From NCBI RefSeq assembly GCF_014126825.1, contig NZ_CP059900.1, positions 3,362,954-3,426,953 on the forward strand: a stretch of 64,000 nt of DNA, in the 5' to 3' direction. Made by a program: the position numbers and the translations under genes. The notes below the pieces were generated by a model, which was given only the letters and a program-made list of their open reading frames with translations, did not search any database and had not been told where the DNA came from. Below, piece by piece: positions 36,388 to 46,211 of the stretch (positions are counted from its first letter, which is position 1; each line of letters starts with the position of its first letter). This DNA is from Tomitella gaofuii. GTDB taxonomy: Bacteria > Actinomycetota > Actinomycetes > Mycobacteriales > Mycobacteriaceae.

Positions 36388-37890
36388 TCACTCCCGGGCG
36401 CGCACCGCGGGCATCCGCACCACCGCATCCGTGCCGCCCGCCGCGGAATGCAGCAAGCGGAATTCCCCGCCCAGATCGGACCCCACCAGGGTCCGCACGA
36501 TCTGCAGCCCCAGCCGCGGCGAATCCTCCACCACGAACCCCTCTGGCACGCCGCGACCATCGTCGTGCACGGTGACCTCCACCGACCGGGCCGACCGCAC
36601 GGCGTCGATCGTCACCTCGCCGGCCTCGGCCACGCCTTCGTAGCCGTGCTCGATCGCGTTCTGCACCAGCTCCACGAGGACCATCACCAGGGGTGTGGCC
36701 CTGTCCGCGCCCAGCATGCCCAGCCCGCCCCTGCGCCGGATCCGGACGCGGCCGCCGCCCGCCACCTCGGCCATGATCGGCACCAGCCGGTCCACCACCT
36801 CGTCCAGGTCGACGTCCTCGCCCACGGAGATCGACAACGTCTCGTGCACCAGGGCGATCGACGAGACCCGGCGCACCGCCTCCGCGAGCGCCGCGGTGAC
36901 CTCGGGGTCTCCGCTGCGGCGCCCCTGCAATCGCAGCAGCGCGGCCACCGTCTGCAGATTGTTCTTCACCCGGTGGTGGATCTCGCGGATCGTGGCATCC
37001 TTGCTCAGCAGCGCGCGGTCCCTCCTTTTGACCTCGGTGACGTCGCGCACCAGGACAAGGGCGCCTGCCGCCGCCGTGGCGGTGCGCAGCGGGAGGGCGC
37101 GCATGAGGATCGTCGCCCCGCGCGTGTCCAGCTCGATCCGCAGCACCGCGCCGTGCACCAGGGTGTCCCGCAGCCGCTGCCCCGCCTCGCGGCCGTCGAG
37201 CGGATCCCACACCAGTTCCTCGGTCACCTGCGCCAGATCCCGCCCCACCAGTTCCACTGTCAGCCCCATCCGGTGGAACGCCGACTGCGCATTGGGGCTG
37301 GCGTAGGCGACGTGTCCGGACGCGTCCACGCGGATGAGACCGTCCCCCGCCCGGGGGCTCGAATGCGAGGCCGAGTCCGCCTCGTCCGGCGGGTAGGAAC
37401 CCTCGGACATCATCTGCTGCAGCAGCGCGGCGCTGTCGTCGTACACCGCCTCCAGAGGGCTGGGCACGCGGGGACGCACCCCCGCCGTCACCGCGGCGAC
37501 GACCCCCACCGTGCGGCCCCCGTAGCGCACCGGGGCGGCCGCCATCCGTGCCGCATCGGTGACCCCCGGCACCTCCACGACCCCGCGCACCACGACGCCC
37601 TCGTCCCAGGCCCGCTGCAGCAGCGGCGCCAGCGCGGCGGACGGGCGCGCGCCCACCTCGTCGCGCTGGAACACCGTGGCCGCGGTGGTGGGGCGGCACT
37701 GCGACGCGCAGATCATCGCCGACGCCGGACCGTCCGCGTCGTCGAAGCCGGACCTGCGCACCCACAGCAGCTGGTCGCCGAAGGAGAGGTCGGCCAGCAG
37801 CTGCCACTCGCCCACCACGCGCTGCAGATGGTCGACCGCGCCGCCGTCCAGGTCGGTGTACTGCGCGAGCAAGTCGCTGAGCGTGGACAT
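36388..37890 (-). CDS. pdtaS: Sensor histidine kinase PdtaS
   Basis: 500-residue cytosolic histidine kinase (Rv3220c; 501 residues in M. tuberculosis). An N-terminal GAF domain is followed by a PAS domain (about 190-290), then a HisKA_2 dimer domain with the phospho-acceptor His in IREIHHRVKNNLQTV, and an HWE/HisKA_2-type ATPase (ELVQNAIEHGYEG, DDGRGVP, LGLQIVRTLV). It phosphorylates the ANTAR antiterminator PdtaR, which is not in this window. ATG at 37890 gives the family length. Confidence 0.92.
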   Translation of the reverse strand: MSTLSDLLAQYTDLDGGAVDHLQRVVGEWQLLADLSFGDQLLWVRRSGFDDADGPASAMICASQCRPTTAATVFQRDEVGARPSAALAPLLQRAWDEGVVVRGVVEVPGVTDAARMAAAPVRYGGRTVGVVAAVTAGVRPRVPSPLEAVYDDSAALLQQMMSEGSYPPDEADSASHSSPRAGDGLIRVDASGHVAYASPNAQSAFHRMGLTVELVGRDLAQVTEELVWDPLDGREAGQRLRDTLVHGAVLRIELDTRGATILMRALPLRTATAAAGALVLVRDVTEVKRRDRALLSKDATIREIHHRVKNNLQTVAALLRLQGRRSGDPEVTAALAEAVRRVSSIALVHETLSISVGEDVDLDEVVDRLVPIMAEVAGGGRVRIRRRGGLGMLGADRATPLVMVLVELVQNAIEHGYEGVAEAGEVTIDAVRSARSVEVTVHDDGRGVPEGFVVEDSPRLGLQIVRTLVGSDLGGEFRLLHSAAGGTDAVVRMPAVRARE

Positions 37891-38033
37891 CACACGGACT
37901 CCGGCTCCACCCGCGCCGGACCGAAGGGCGTGGCGCAGCCTGACCTGGGACAGCGTGACGTGGGGCCGCTGACAACCGCACCGCCCGAGGCCTCCGACCG
38001 CATGCACCCATCGAACCACAGTCCGGCGGACGT

Positions 38034-38046
38034 GCGACAATGTCGC
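38034..38046. promoter_or_regulatory. Palindrome in the pdtaS / bL37 spacer
   Basis: GCGACA-A-TGTCGC, a perfect 6-bp inverted repeat with a 1-bp centre, lies in the 246-bp spacer between divergent pdtaS and bL37. It may be an operator or part of a promoter; nothing else in the spacer was recognised. Confidence 0.3.
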
Positions 38047-38136
38047 GGTCGGTGTTCCGCGTACGGGCGGGCGGCCCACGTCCGTGGGCATGCCCGCCCC
38101 GGCGGAGCATGTACCGCTGGACGAGAGGTGAACATC

Positions 38137-38211
38137 ATGAGCAGGCGTGGACGCAAGCGTCGCGACCGCAAGAAGAGGCCCGCGAACCACGGCAAGCGCC
38201 CCAACAGCTGA
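38137..38211 (+). CDS. 50S ribosomal protein bL37 (24 residues)
   Basis: 24-residue, strongly basic peptide beginning MSRRGRKRRDRKKRP and ending NHGKRPNS. This is the mycobacterial small ribosomal protein bL37, first seen in M. smegmatis ribosome structures. ATG at 38137 has GAGAGGTGA six bases upstream, and a perfect terminator follows within 8 bp, so it is a complete stand-alone gene often missed by annotation. Confidence 0.85.
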   Translation: MSRRGRKRRDRKKRPANHGKRPNS

Positions 38212-38218
38212 CCGTGAA

Positions 38219-38263
38219 CGCGGCGAGGGCCCGGGAGCACTGTGCTCCCGGGCCCTCGCCGCG
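38219..38263. terminator. Two-way terminator between bL37 and rshA
   Basis: Perfect 21-bp stem (38219-38239 with 38243-38263) with a 3-nt loop, immediately after the bL37 stop and 41 bp from the rshA stop. Confidence 0.8.
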
Positions 38264-38304
38264 TCTCCAGCGCCCTTCCGCTCGCAGGCCGACCGCCGGG
38301 CGGT

Positions 38305-38586
38305 TCAGGCCTCGCCGCGTTCGATCCGCGTCGTCACCACGGTGCGGCGGATCTCGAGGCTCAGACGCCGGCGCAGCCCCTCCGGCGCGTGCTCGCCGCC
38401 GCACTTGCGCTCCAACAGGTACTTGAGCTTCTCCTCGATACCGAAGGTCGCCAGGCACGACGGGCAGCTCTCCATGTGCCGCTTCACCCGTGCGCGCGTC
38501 GCCTGGTCGCACTCGTCGTCGAGGAACAGCCAGACGTCCGCGATCACCGCGGAACAATCGAGTTCATCGGGTGCACCGCCGGTCAT
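38305..38586 (-). CDS. rshA: Zinc anti-sigma factor RshA
   Basis: 93-residue ZAS-family anti-sigma factor. The redox switch HxxxCxxC is at His37, Cys41 and Cys44 ([10 protein letters not shown]); oxidation releases zinc and frees SigH. ATG at 38586 overlaps the sigH stop by four bases, coupling the pair. In M. tuberculosis a further gene (Rv3222c) and the TB7.3 gene lie around it; here neither is present and bL37 is next. Confidence 0.92.
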   Translation of the reverse strand: MTGGAPDELDCSAVIADVWLFLDDECDQATRARVKRHMESCPSCLATFGIEEKLKYLLERKCGGEHAPEGLRRRLSLEIRRTVVTTRIERGEA

Positions 38587-39308
38587 CGGTCGCTCTCCTG
38601 CCCTGCGGGCGCGGCCTGCGCCGGCGCCTTCCTCCCTGCCGGCTTCTTCTCCGAGGTGTCGATGCCGTGCTCACGTGCGACCTCGGCCAGCAGCCCGCGC
38701 AGCTGTTTGCGGCCGCGGTGCAGTCGCGACATCACGGTGCCGATGGGGGTGTCCATGATCTCCGCGATCTCCTTGTACGGGAACCCCTCGACGTCCGCGT
38801 AGTACACCGCCATCCGGAACTCCTCCGGCAGCTGCTGCAGCGCGTTCTTGATGTTCTCATCGGGCATCGCCTCGAGCGCCTCGAGCTCGGCGGACTTGAG
38901 CCCCTCGGCCGTGTGCTCGGCCGTGGCGGCGAGCTGCCAGTCGGTGATCTCGTCCGTCGGATACTGCGCCGGCTGGCGCTGCTTCTTGCGGTAGCCGTTG
39001 ATGTAGGTGTTGGTGAGGATCCGGTAGAGCCACGCCTTGAGGTTGGTGCCCTTGCGGAACGACCGGAACGCCGAGAACGCCTTGAGGTAGGTCTCCTGCA
39101 CGAGGTCCTCCGCGTCCGCGGGCTTGCGCGTCATGCGCAGCGCGGCACCGTAGAGCTGGTCCAGCAGCGGCATCGCGTCGCGCTCGAACCGCTCGGCCAG
39201 CTGCGCCTCGGTCTCCGCGGCCTCGGCCGTCCCGGTGACCGCCCCTGCCCCGCTGCCGGGCGTGTCGCCGGTGGCGGCGCTCCCGGTCGGCTCATCGGAT
39301 GTCGGCAC
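38583..39308 (-). CDS. sigH: ECF sigma factor SigH
   Basis: 241-residue group IV sigma factor for heat and thiol-oxidative stress. Region 2 reads [26 protein letters not shown] with the -10 recognition helix [18 protein letters not shown]; region 4 has [23 protein letters not shown] and [21 protein letters not shown] at 39308 is preferred because GGAAGGGA lies six bases upstream; ATG at 39380 would add 24 residues. A SigH-type promoter lies upstream, consistent with autoregulation. Confidence 0.93.
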   Translation of the reverse strand: MPTSDEPTGSAATGDTPGSGAGAVTGTAEAAETEAQLAERFERDAMPLLDQLYGAALRMTRKPADAEDLVQETYLKAFSAFRSFRKGTNLKAWLYRILTNTYINGYRKKQRQPAQYPTDEITDWQLAATAEHTAEGLKSAELEALEAMPDENIKNALQQLPEEFRMAVYYADVEGFPYKEIAEIMDTPIGTVMSRLHRGRKQLRGLLAEVAREHGIDTSEKKPAGRKAPAQAAPAGQESDR

Positions 39309-39473
39309 GTGGGTCCCTTCCGTCGTCCCTGATGCCGAGGCTACCGCTATCGGCTCGCCGATCAGTACGGGACGGCGCATGCACGTCACGCTCAATGCTC
39401 CAGACCTCCTCGGGTATGCACGCGGCTGTCGTCGGCGCCGATTCCTCATCGACCCTGCGACCTCGTACGGTGC

Positions 39474-39500
39474 AACACCGCGTCGGCGTGTCGTGTTCCC
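39474..39500 (-). promoter_or_regulatory. SigH-dependent promoter of sigH
   Basis: On the minus strand GGGAACA (39500-39494) is followed after exactly 16 bp by TGTT (39477-39474), matching the SigH consensus GGGAAYA-N16/17-cGTT. It sits about 165 nt upstream of the sigH start and explains autoregulation. It lies 34 bp from the ybaK start on the other strand. Confidence 0.72.
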
Positions 39501-39533
39501 GGCCGGCACGACGCGCGGGCCTACGCTGGGGGC

Positions 39534-40025
39534 ATGTCCGGCACTTCCACCCCCGCCACCGCCGCCGCGGCGCGGGCCGGGATCGCGCACCGCGTGCACG
39601 AGTACGCACACGACCGCCGCGTGCGCACCTTCGGCGCCGAGGCGGTCGAGGCGCTCACCGCCGAACTCGACGTCGCGCCCGAACAGATCTTCAAAACCCT
39701 GCTCGTCAAGGTCGACGGCGCGCTGGCCGTCGCCGTCCTCCCCGTCCCCTCGGCGCTGTCGCTCAAGGCCGTCGCGAAGGCCCTGGGCGGCCGCCGTGCC
39801 GCGATGGCCGACCACGCCGAGGCGGAACGCGCCACCGGGTACGTGGTCGGCGGAATCTCGCCGCTGGGTCAGCGTCGGCGGCTGCCCACCGTCGTCGACG
39901 ATTCCGCCCTGGACTTCGAGGTGGTCCTGTGCAGCGCCGGCAGGCGGGGCCTGGACCTGGAGCTCCGGCCGCCCGACCTGATCGCCCTCGCCGACGCCGT
40001 CACCGCCCGGATCACCACCAATTGA
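39534..40025 (+). CDS. ybaK: Cys-tRNA(Pro)/Cys-tRNA(Cys) deacylase YbaK/EbsC
   Basis: 163-residue trans-editing deacylase that removes mischarged Cys from tRNA(Pro). [11 protein letters not shown] has the invariant Lys, and [21 protein letters not shown] is the YbaK GxxxGGxxPxG block. ATG at 39534. Divergent from sigH; 77 bp ahead of aroA. Confidence 0.9.
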   Translation: MSGTSTPATAAAARAGIAHRVHEYAHDRRVRTFGAEAVEALTAELDVAPEQIFKTLLVKVDGALAVAVLPVPSALSLKAVAKALGGRRAAMADHAEAERATGYVVGGISPLGQRRRLPTVVDDSALDFEVVLCSAGRRGLDLELRPPDLIALADAVTARITTN

Positions 40026-40102
40026 ACGACCCCGCCGCCGTCCGCGCCACACGCCGACCGGCCGTGCGCCCCGGGCCCGTGCCGATGGGCCAAGATGGAG
40101 TG

Positions 40103-41404
40103 ATGAGCCTGTGGAGTGCACCCGCCGCCGGCGGGCCTGTCGACGCCGTCGTGGAACTGCCGGGGTCCAAGTCCATCACCAACCGTGCCCTCGTGCTCGC
40201 CGCGCTCGCCGAGGGCCCGTCCACCATCACCGGCGCGCTCCGCAGCCGCGACACCGATCTGATGATCGGCGCACTGCAGTCCCTGGGCGCCGGGATCGCG
40301 CCGGTCGGCGACGGCACAGACCCGACGGCGCTGACGGTGGTCCCCGGACCGCTGCACGGCGGCGCCGTCGACTGCGGCCTGGCGGGCACCGTGATGCGCT
40401 TCGTTCCGCCGATCGCCGCGCTCGCCGAGGGCAATGTCGCCTTCGACGGCGACCCGCAGGCCCGCGTGCGCCCGCTGGGCGTGGTCCTCGACGCGCTGCG
40501 CGACCTCGGCGCGCAGGTCGTCGGCGGCGCGCTGCCGTTCACCGTGTTCGGTTCCGGGTCCCTCGAGGGCGGGCCCGTGGACATAGACGCCTCCGGGTCG
40601 TCCCAGTTCGTCTCCGGCCTGCTGCTCTCCGGAACCCGGTTCCGGCACGGGGTGACCGTCCGCCACCGGGGCACGCCGGTGCCGTCGATGCCGCACATCG
40701 ACATGACCATCGCCATGCTCGCCGCCGCGGGGGTCGACGTCGCCACCGAGCATGCGGCGGCGGGCGTCGACACCTGGACCGTCGCGCCGGGCCCCGTCCG
40801 CGCCGTCGACTGGATCGTCGAGCCGGACCTGTCCAACGCCACCCCGTTCCTCGCCGCCGCGGCCGTCACCGCGGGGCGCGTGACGGTACCGCGGTGGCCG
40901 CACACCACCACGCAGGCCGGCAACGCCATCCGCGAGATCCTGGAGGCGATGGGCTGCAGCGTGCGGTGGGCGGACGATGCGCTCACCGTGCAGGGCCCCG
41001 AGCGGCTGCGCGGCATCGACGTGGACCTGCGTGCCACCGGCGAGCTGACCCCCACCGTCGCGGCGCTGGCCGCGCTCGCGCACGGCCCGTCGACGCTGAC
41101 GGGGATCGGCCACCTGCGCGGCCATGAGACCGACCGGCTCGCCGCCCTCACCGCCGAGATCACAGCCCTCGGCGGCCGCGTGGAGGAGCTCGACGACGGC
41201 CTCGCCATCACCCCTGCGCCCCTGCACGGCGGCACCTGGCACTCCTACGCCGACCACCGCATGGCCACCGCGGGCGCCATCCTGGGTCTGCGCGTGGACG
41301 GCGTGCACGTGGAGGACGTCGAGACCACCGGCAAGACGATGCCCGACTTCCCCGGCCTGTGGGCGGGGATGCTCGCGGGCGCCGGATCGGGGCCGGTCTC
41401 CTGA
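40103..41404 (+). CDS. aroA: EPSP synthase AroA
   Basis: 433-residue 3-phosphoshikimate 1-carboxyvinyltransferase, the sixth shikimate step. [18 protein letters not shown] is the N-terminal substrate motif, [10 protein letters not shown] the Gly-rich PEP loop, and [12 protein letters not shown] the second signature in its actinobacterial form. ATG at 40103 follows GGAG by two bases; ATG at 40085 is also in frame. The end overlaps the rsgA start region, so the two are coupled as in Rv3227-Rv3228. Confidence 0.93.
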   Translation: MSLWSAPAAGGPVDAVVELPGSKSITNRALVLAALAEGPSTITGALRSRDTDLMIGALQSLGAGIAPVGDGTDPTALTVVPGPLHGGAVDCGLAGTVMRFVPPIAALAEGNVAFDGDPQARVRPLGVVLDALRDLGAQVVGGALPFTVFGSGSLEGGPVDIDASGSSQFVSGLLLSGTRFRHGVTVRHRGTPVPSMPHIDMTIAMLAAAGVDVATEHAAAGVDTWTVAPGPVRAVDWIVEPDLSNATPFLAAAAVTAGRVTVPRWPHTTTQAGNAIREILEAMGCSVRWADDALTVQGPERLRGIDVDLRATGELTPTVAALAALAHGPSTLTGIGHLRGHETDRLAALTAEITALGGRVEELDDGLAITPAPLHGGTWHSYADHRMATAGAILGLRVDGVHVEDVETTGKTMPDFPGLWAGMLAGAGSGPVS

Positions 41405-42429
41405 GCGCGGCGCGACGTCCCCGACGGGCCCGCGACTTCGACGAGTCCGATGTGCGCGTGCGCCCGTCGCGCGGGTCCCGGCCCCGCACCAAGACCCGGC
41501 CGGACCACCAGGACGCCGTCGCCGCCATGGTCGTGTCGAAGGACCGCGGCCGGTGGGGATGCGCGCTCGCCGGCGACCCGCACCGCCGCGTCGTCGCGAT
41601 GCGCGCCCGCGAGTTGGGCCGCACGCCGGTCGTCGTGGGTGACACCGTCGACGTCGTGGGTGATCTGTCCGGCCGCCCCGACACCCTGGCCCGCATCGTG
41701 CGCGTCGCCGAGCGCCGCACCGTGCTGCGCCGGACCGCCGACGACACCGACCCGTACGAGCGGACCGTCGTCGCCAACGCCGAGCAGCTGCTCATCGTCA
41801 CCGCGCTCGCCGATCCGCCGCCGCGCACCGGATTCGTCGAGCGCGCCCTCGTCGCCGCGTACGTGGGCGGGGTGGACCCCGTGCTGTGCCTGACCAAATC
41901 GGACCTGGCCGACCCGGCCGAGTTCACCGCCGCGTTCGCCGACCTCGACGTGCCGGTGCTGCTCGCCGGGCGCGCGGAACCACTGGGCCCCGTCCGCGCG
42001 CGGCTCACCGGCACCGTCACAGCGCTCATCGGCCATTCCGGCGTGGGCAAGTCCACCCTGGTCAACCGGCTCGTCCCCGACGCGGACCGCGCCACCGGCA
42101 TCGTGTCGGCCGTGGGCAAGGGGCGACACACTTCCACCCAGTCGCTGGCGCTGCCGCTGCCGGGCGGTGGATGGGTCATCGACACGCCCGGCGTGCGGTC
42201 GTTCGGTCTGGCGCACATCTCCCCCGACGACGTCCTCGGCGCGTTCTCCGACCTCGACGCGGCTGCGGACGACTGCCCCCGCGGCTGCACCCACCTCGGC
42301 CCGCCGGCCGATCCGGAGTGCGCGTTCGACACGCTCGGCGGCCACGCGCACCGGCGCGCCATGGCCGTGCGCACACTGCTCGCGGCGCTGGGCACCAACG
42401 ACGCCTGGGCACGCGACGCGGAAGCCTGA
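41359..42429 (+). CDS. rsgA: Ribosome small subunit GTPase RsgA
   Basis: 356-residue circularly permuted GTPase for 30S maturation. An OB fold is followed by LTKSD (G4), GHSGVGKST (G1) and [10 protein letters not shown] (G3), then the zinc knuckle [16 protein letters not shown]. The conserved [24 protein letters not shown] start of the family begins about 20 residues in, so GTG at 41359, which overlaps aroA by 46 bp, is probably too early. A CTG at 41401 that overlaps the aroA stop (CTGA) would give the expected start if used. Confidence 0.92.
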   Translation: MGGDARGRRIGAGLLSAARRPRRARDFDESDVRVRPSRGSRPRTKTRPDHQDAVAAMVVSKDRGRWGCALAGDPHRRVVAMRARELGRTPVVVGDTVDVVGDLSGRPDTLARIVRVAERRTVLRRTADDTDPYERTVVANAEQLLIVTALADPPPRTGFVERALVAAYVGGVDPVLCLTKSDLADPAEFTAAFADLDVPVLLAGRAEPLGPVRARLTGTVTALIGHSGVGKSTLVNRLVPDADRATGIVSAVGKGRHTSTQSLALPLPGGGWVIDTPGVRSFGLAHISPDDVLGAFSDLDAAADDCPRGCTHLGPPADPECAFDTLGGHAHRRAMAVRTLLAALGTNDAWARDAEA

Positions 42430-42462
42430 ACACGACCGCGCTGCCGAGCCCGGACAGACGAC

Positions 42463-42498
42463 GAGGGGCCCGGCGGTCCGAAGACCGCCGGGCCCCTC
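42463..42498. terminator. Two-way terminator between rsgA and cyp125
   Basis: Perfect 16-bp stem (42463-42478 with 42483-42498) closed by a CGAA tetraloop, in the 93-bp gap between convergent stops. Confidence 0.8.
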
Positions 42499-42522
42499 AT
42501 CACCCCTCGTCGGGCGGACGCG

Positions 42523-43773
42523 TCAGTGCGCCACCGGGCACTTCCCGGTGAAGTCCACCTCGAGCTCCTTGATGCCGTTGAGCCAGGCCGACGGCAGGCG
42601 CTCGGCCTCGCCCAGCTTGGCGATGTCCGGCATCACGTCGGCGATGGCGTTGAAGATCAGTTCGATCTCCAGGCGCGCCAGGTGCGTGCCGATGCAGAAG
42701 TGCGCACCGGTGCCGCCGAAGCCCAGGTGCGGGTTGGGATCGCGCGTGATGTCGAAGGTGTACGGATCGTCGAACACCTCCTCGTCGCGGTTGCCGGAGA
42801 TGTAGAACATGGCGACGCGGTCGCCCTTCTTGATCTCCTTGCCGCCGAGTTCCGTGTCGCAGGTGGCGGTGCGCTGGAAGACGGTGACCGGCGTCGCCCA
42901 GCGGACCACCTCGTCGGCCATCGTCTTCGGCCGCTCGTCGCGCCAGGTCTTCCACTGCTCGGGGTTGTCCATGAAGGCGAGGACGCCGTGCGTGATGGCG
43001 TTGCGCGTGGTCTCGTTGCCGGCGACCGCCAGCAGCAGCACGAAGAAGCCGAACTCCTCGCTGCTGAGCGCCTCGCCGTCGATGCTCGCGTCGAGCAGCT
43101 TGGTGATGATGTCGTCGGCCGGCTCCTCGCGGCGCTTCTCCGCCATGTTGTAGGCGTAGCCGAGCATCTCCATCGACGACATGGCCGGGTCGACGTCGGC
43201 GTTGGCGGGGTCGTCGTAGCCCATCATCTCGTTGGTCCAGCGGAACAGCTGGCCGCGGTCCTCCTGCGGGACGCCCAGCAGCTCGGCGATGGCCTGCAAC
43301 GGCAGCTCGGCGGCCACCTTGCTGACGAAGTCGCCGGTCTCGTCCTTGTTCGCCTCGCCGACGATCTGCTCGGCACGCTCGGTGAGCGCACTGCGCAGGG
43401 TGGCGATGGCGCGCGGGGTGAACCCGCGCGAGATGATGCCGCGCAGCTTGGTGTGCTCCGGGGCGTCCTGGTTGAGCAGGATCGTGCGCTGCATCTCGAT
43501 CTGCTCGCGGGTGATGTAGTCCGCGAAACGCACGATCGCCGTGTTCTCCCAGGACGAGTAGGTCTTGTCGTCGCGGGAGACCTCGCGGATGAGCTCGTGG
43601 CTGGTGACGGCCCAGTAGCCGTCGTCGTCGAAGCCGCCGACCTCGCGCGGCTGCGGGATCCAGTGCACAGGGGCGTGACGGCGCAGCTCGGCGAGCTCGT
43701 CGTGCGGGACGCGCTCGGCCATGAGCTCCGGGTCGGTGGGATCGAATCCCTCGGGAATATTGGGCTTGGTCAC
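42523..43773 (-). CDS. cyp125: Cytochrome P450 CYP125, steroid C26/C27 monooxygenase
   Basis: 416-residue P450. The I-helix reads AVAGNETTRNAITHG, and the heme loop FGGTGAHFCIGTHLAR places the axial Cys at 360. The N-terminal TKPNIPEGFDPTDPELMAERVP is typical of CYP125 (Rv3545c), which oxidises the terminal side-chain methyl of cholesterol or cholestenone to the acid, the first side-chain step. It needs ferredoxin partners not found here. GTG at 43773 has GGAG upstream. It diverges from fadA5 across KstR-type operators, so it should be induced by cholesterol metabolites. Confidence 0.92.
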   Translation of the reverse strand: MTKPNIPEGFDPTDPELMAERVPHDELAELRRHAPVHWIPQPREVGGFDDDGYWAVTSHELIREVSRDDKTYSSWENTAIVRFADYITREQIEMQRTILLNQDAPEHTKLRGIISRGFTPRAIATLRSALTERAEQIVGEANKDETGDFVSKVAAELPLQAIAELLGVPQEDRGQLFRWTNEMMGYDDPANADVDPAMSSMEMLGYAYNMAEKRREEPADDIITKLLDASIDGEALSSEEFGFFVLLLAVAGNETTRNAITHGVLAFMDNPEQWKTWRDERPKTMADEVVRWATPVTVFQRTATCDTELGGKEIKKGDRVAMFYISGNRDEEVFDDPYTFDITRDPNPHLGFGGTGAHFCIGTHLARLEIELIFNAIADVMPDIAKLGEAERLPSAWLNGIKELEVDFTGKCPVAH

Positions 43774-43817
43774 GTCTACACTCCTGCCCTCGGCGGTCTC
43801 GGGTGCCCAGCCGCTAC

Positions 43818-43831
43818 TGGAACACGTTCTA
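43818..43831. promoter_or_regulatory. KstR operator, full match
   Basis: TGGAACACGTTCTA matches TNNAACNNGTTNNA at every fixed position. It lies 45 bp upstream of the cyp125 start in the cyp125-fadA5 spacer, where the KstR repressor of cholesterol catabolism is expected to bind. Confidence 0.8.
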
Positions 43832-43838
43832 ACTCGAT

Positions 43839-43852
43839 TAGAACACATTCCA
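43839..43852. promoter_or_regulatory. Second KstR-like site, one mismatch
   Basis: TAGAACACATTCCA, one mismatch from TNNAACNNGTTNNA, begins 21 bp after the first site begins (two helical turns). A further half-site (CTGTTCTA) lies near 43915-43921, closer to fadA5. Confidence 0.55.
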
Positions 43853-43935
43853 GTCCGCCTGGGAAGGTCCCGGCCGTGACCGGCGGGACTCCGGTTTGAT
43901 CGCCCGGGCAGACCTGTTCTAGTTTTCAGGCGTAG

Positions 43936-45207
<1,272 letters not shown>

Positions 45208-45221
45208 CCTCCACGCCTCCG

Positions 45222-45259
45222 TCGCGCGCCGTGTCCCTCCCCAGGGGCACGGCGCGCGA
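45222..45259 (+). terminator. fadA5 terminator
   Basis: 17-bp stem (45222-45238 with 45243-45259) with a single G-U pair and a CCCC loop, starting 14 bp after the fadA5 stop and before the next same-strand gene. Confidence 0.7.
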
Positions 45260-45344
45260 TCGCGTTCGCCGCCCCGCCGGCCGCCCTACACTGGCGGCAT
45301 CGGCAGCACAGCACGTCACACCAACCATGTCAGGAGCGCATCCG

Positions 45345-46007
45345 ATGTCGTCGTCGTCCACCGAACCCACCCTCGATCGCCGCGCACTGCTCGACAGCCT
45401 CGTATCCGCGCTGCAGCGGCGCCACGAGGTCCTCGACGCCATCATCGAATCCACCGACCGTGACGACGCCGCCCGCAACGTGCGGCGCCTGCTGGACGTG
45501 CCCGCCGAGCACGCGGAGGCCGTGCTCAATATGCAACTGTGGCGCCTGAACCGCCAGGACCTGCGGCGCATGCAGAAGGAGCTCGAGGACGTCAACAGCG
45601 CGCTCAACTGGATCGCCCCGGCCGACCGCGACGTGCGGCTGCGCCCGTTCGCCAAGCGGGAACCGGACACCGCGCTCTACCGCGCCCGGGCCACCGAGCC
45701 CCGCGAGGACGGGTCCACTCTGCACGCGCCCGACCAGGTGGATGCGGCGATCGACGAGGGCCTCGCGCGGATCGACGAGGAGTCGGCCGCCTGGTTCGTC
45801 GTGGAGGACCCCGCGGACGACGGCAAGGCGGTGGGGCTGGCCGTGGGCGAGCTCGGCGGACACGGCGAGGTGGAGCTGCGGCTGTGGATCACGCCGGAGT
45901 GCCGGGGCCAGGGCTTCGGCACCTCCACGCTCAAGCAGAGCCGCGGCGAGCTCGCCGCCTGCTTCCCCGGGGTGAACCTGGTGGTGCGCACCAAGCTCGG
46001 CCGCTAG
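45345..46007 (+). CDS. GyrA/ParC-like helical segment fused to a GNAT-like domain
   Basis: 220-residue protein. Residues ~8-85 (ALLDSLVSALQRRHEVLDAI, then NVRRLLDVPAEHAEAVLNMQ followed by LWRLNRQDLRRMQKEL) closely resemble the coiled-coil C-gate region of GyrA/ParC, where the motif is (I/L)L-x-MQL-x-RL. Residues ~135-220 resemble the CoA half of a GNAT fold: VELRLWITPECRGQGFGTSTLKQ contains the RGxGxG/A-type loop. No active-site Tyr of topoisomerase is present. Whether it binds gyrase or DNA is not known. ATG at 45345 is chosen because GGAG lies nine bases upstream. Confidence 0.65.
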   Translation: MSSSSTEPTLDRRALLDSLVSALQRRHEVLDAIIESTDRDDAARNVRRLLDVPAEHAEAVLNMQLWRLNRQDLRRMQKELEDVNSALNWIAPADRDVRLRPFAKREPDTALYRARATEPREDGSTLHAPDQVDAAIDEGLARIDEESAAWFVVEDPADDGKAVGLAVGELGGHGEVELRLWITPECRGQGFGTSTLKQSRGELAACFPGVNLVVRTKLGR

Positions 46008-46040
46008 CGAACGCGCGCACCGGCCCGCGGCCCGCCCACC

Positions 46041-46086
46041 AAGCGGAAACCGCACGTTTCCCGCGTCGATCCGGCGGTTTCCGCTT
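46041..46086. repeat. Inverted repeat with 20-bp spacer
   Basis: Arms AAGCGGAAACCGC (46041-46053) and GCGGTTTCCGCTT (46074-46086) are perfect complements. First element of a repeat cluster in the 204-bp gap between convergent genes. Confidence 0.6.
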
Positions 46087-46091
46087 GCTCG

Positions 46092-46123
46092 GCGTTTCAG
46101 GTGCTCAGCGTTTCAGGTGCTCA
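46092..46123. repeat. Perfect 16-bp tandem duplication
   Basis: GCGTTTCAGGTGCTCA occurs twice in direct contact (46092-46107 and 46108-46123). Confidence 0.7.
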
Positions 46124-46153
46124 GGACGGCGTGCGGCGGCGCCGGGGCCGAAG

Positions 46154-46197
46154 ACGCCTGTGGCCGGCGGTTCCGCGGAACCGCCGGCCACAGGCGT
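46154..46197. terminator. 44-bp perfect palindrome, two-way terminator
   Basis: ACGCCTGTGGCCGGCGGTTCC and its exact complement meet at a GC centre, giving up to 22 bp of pairing. It lies 15 bp from the stop of the SDR gene and serves the convergent pair. Confidence 0.7.
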
Positions 46198-46211
46198 GTG
46201 TCCCGGTCGGG

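Noticed and set aside
36037-38211. 724-residue plus-strand frame opposite pdtaS
   Set aside because: Shadow; only its last 24 codons (bL37) are real and have their own start and binding site.
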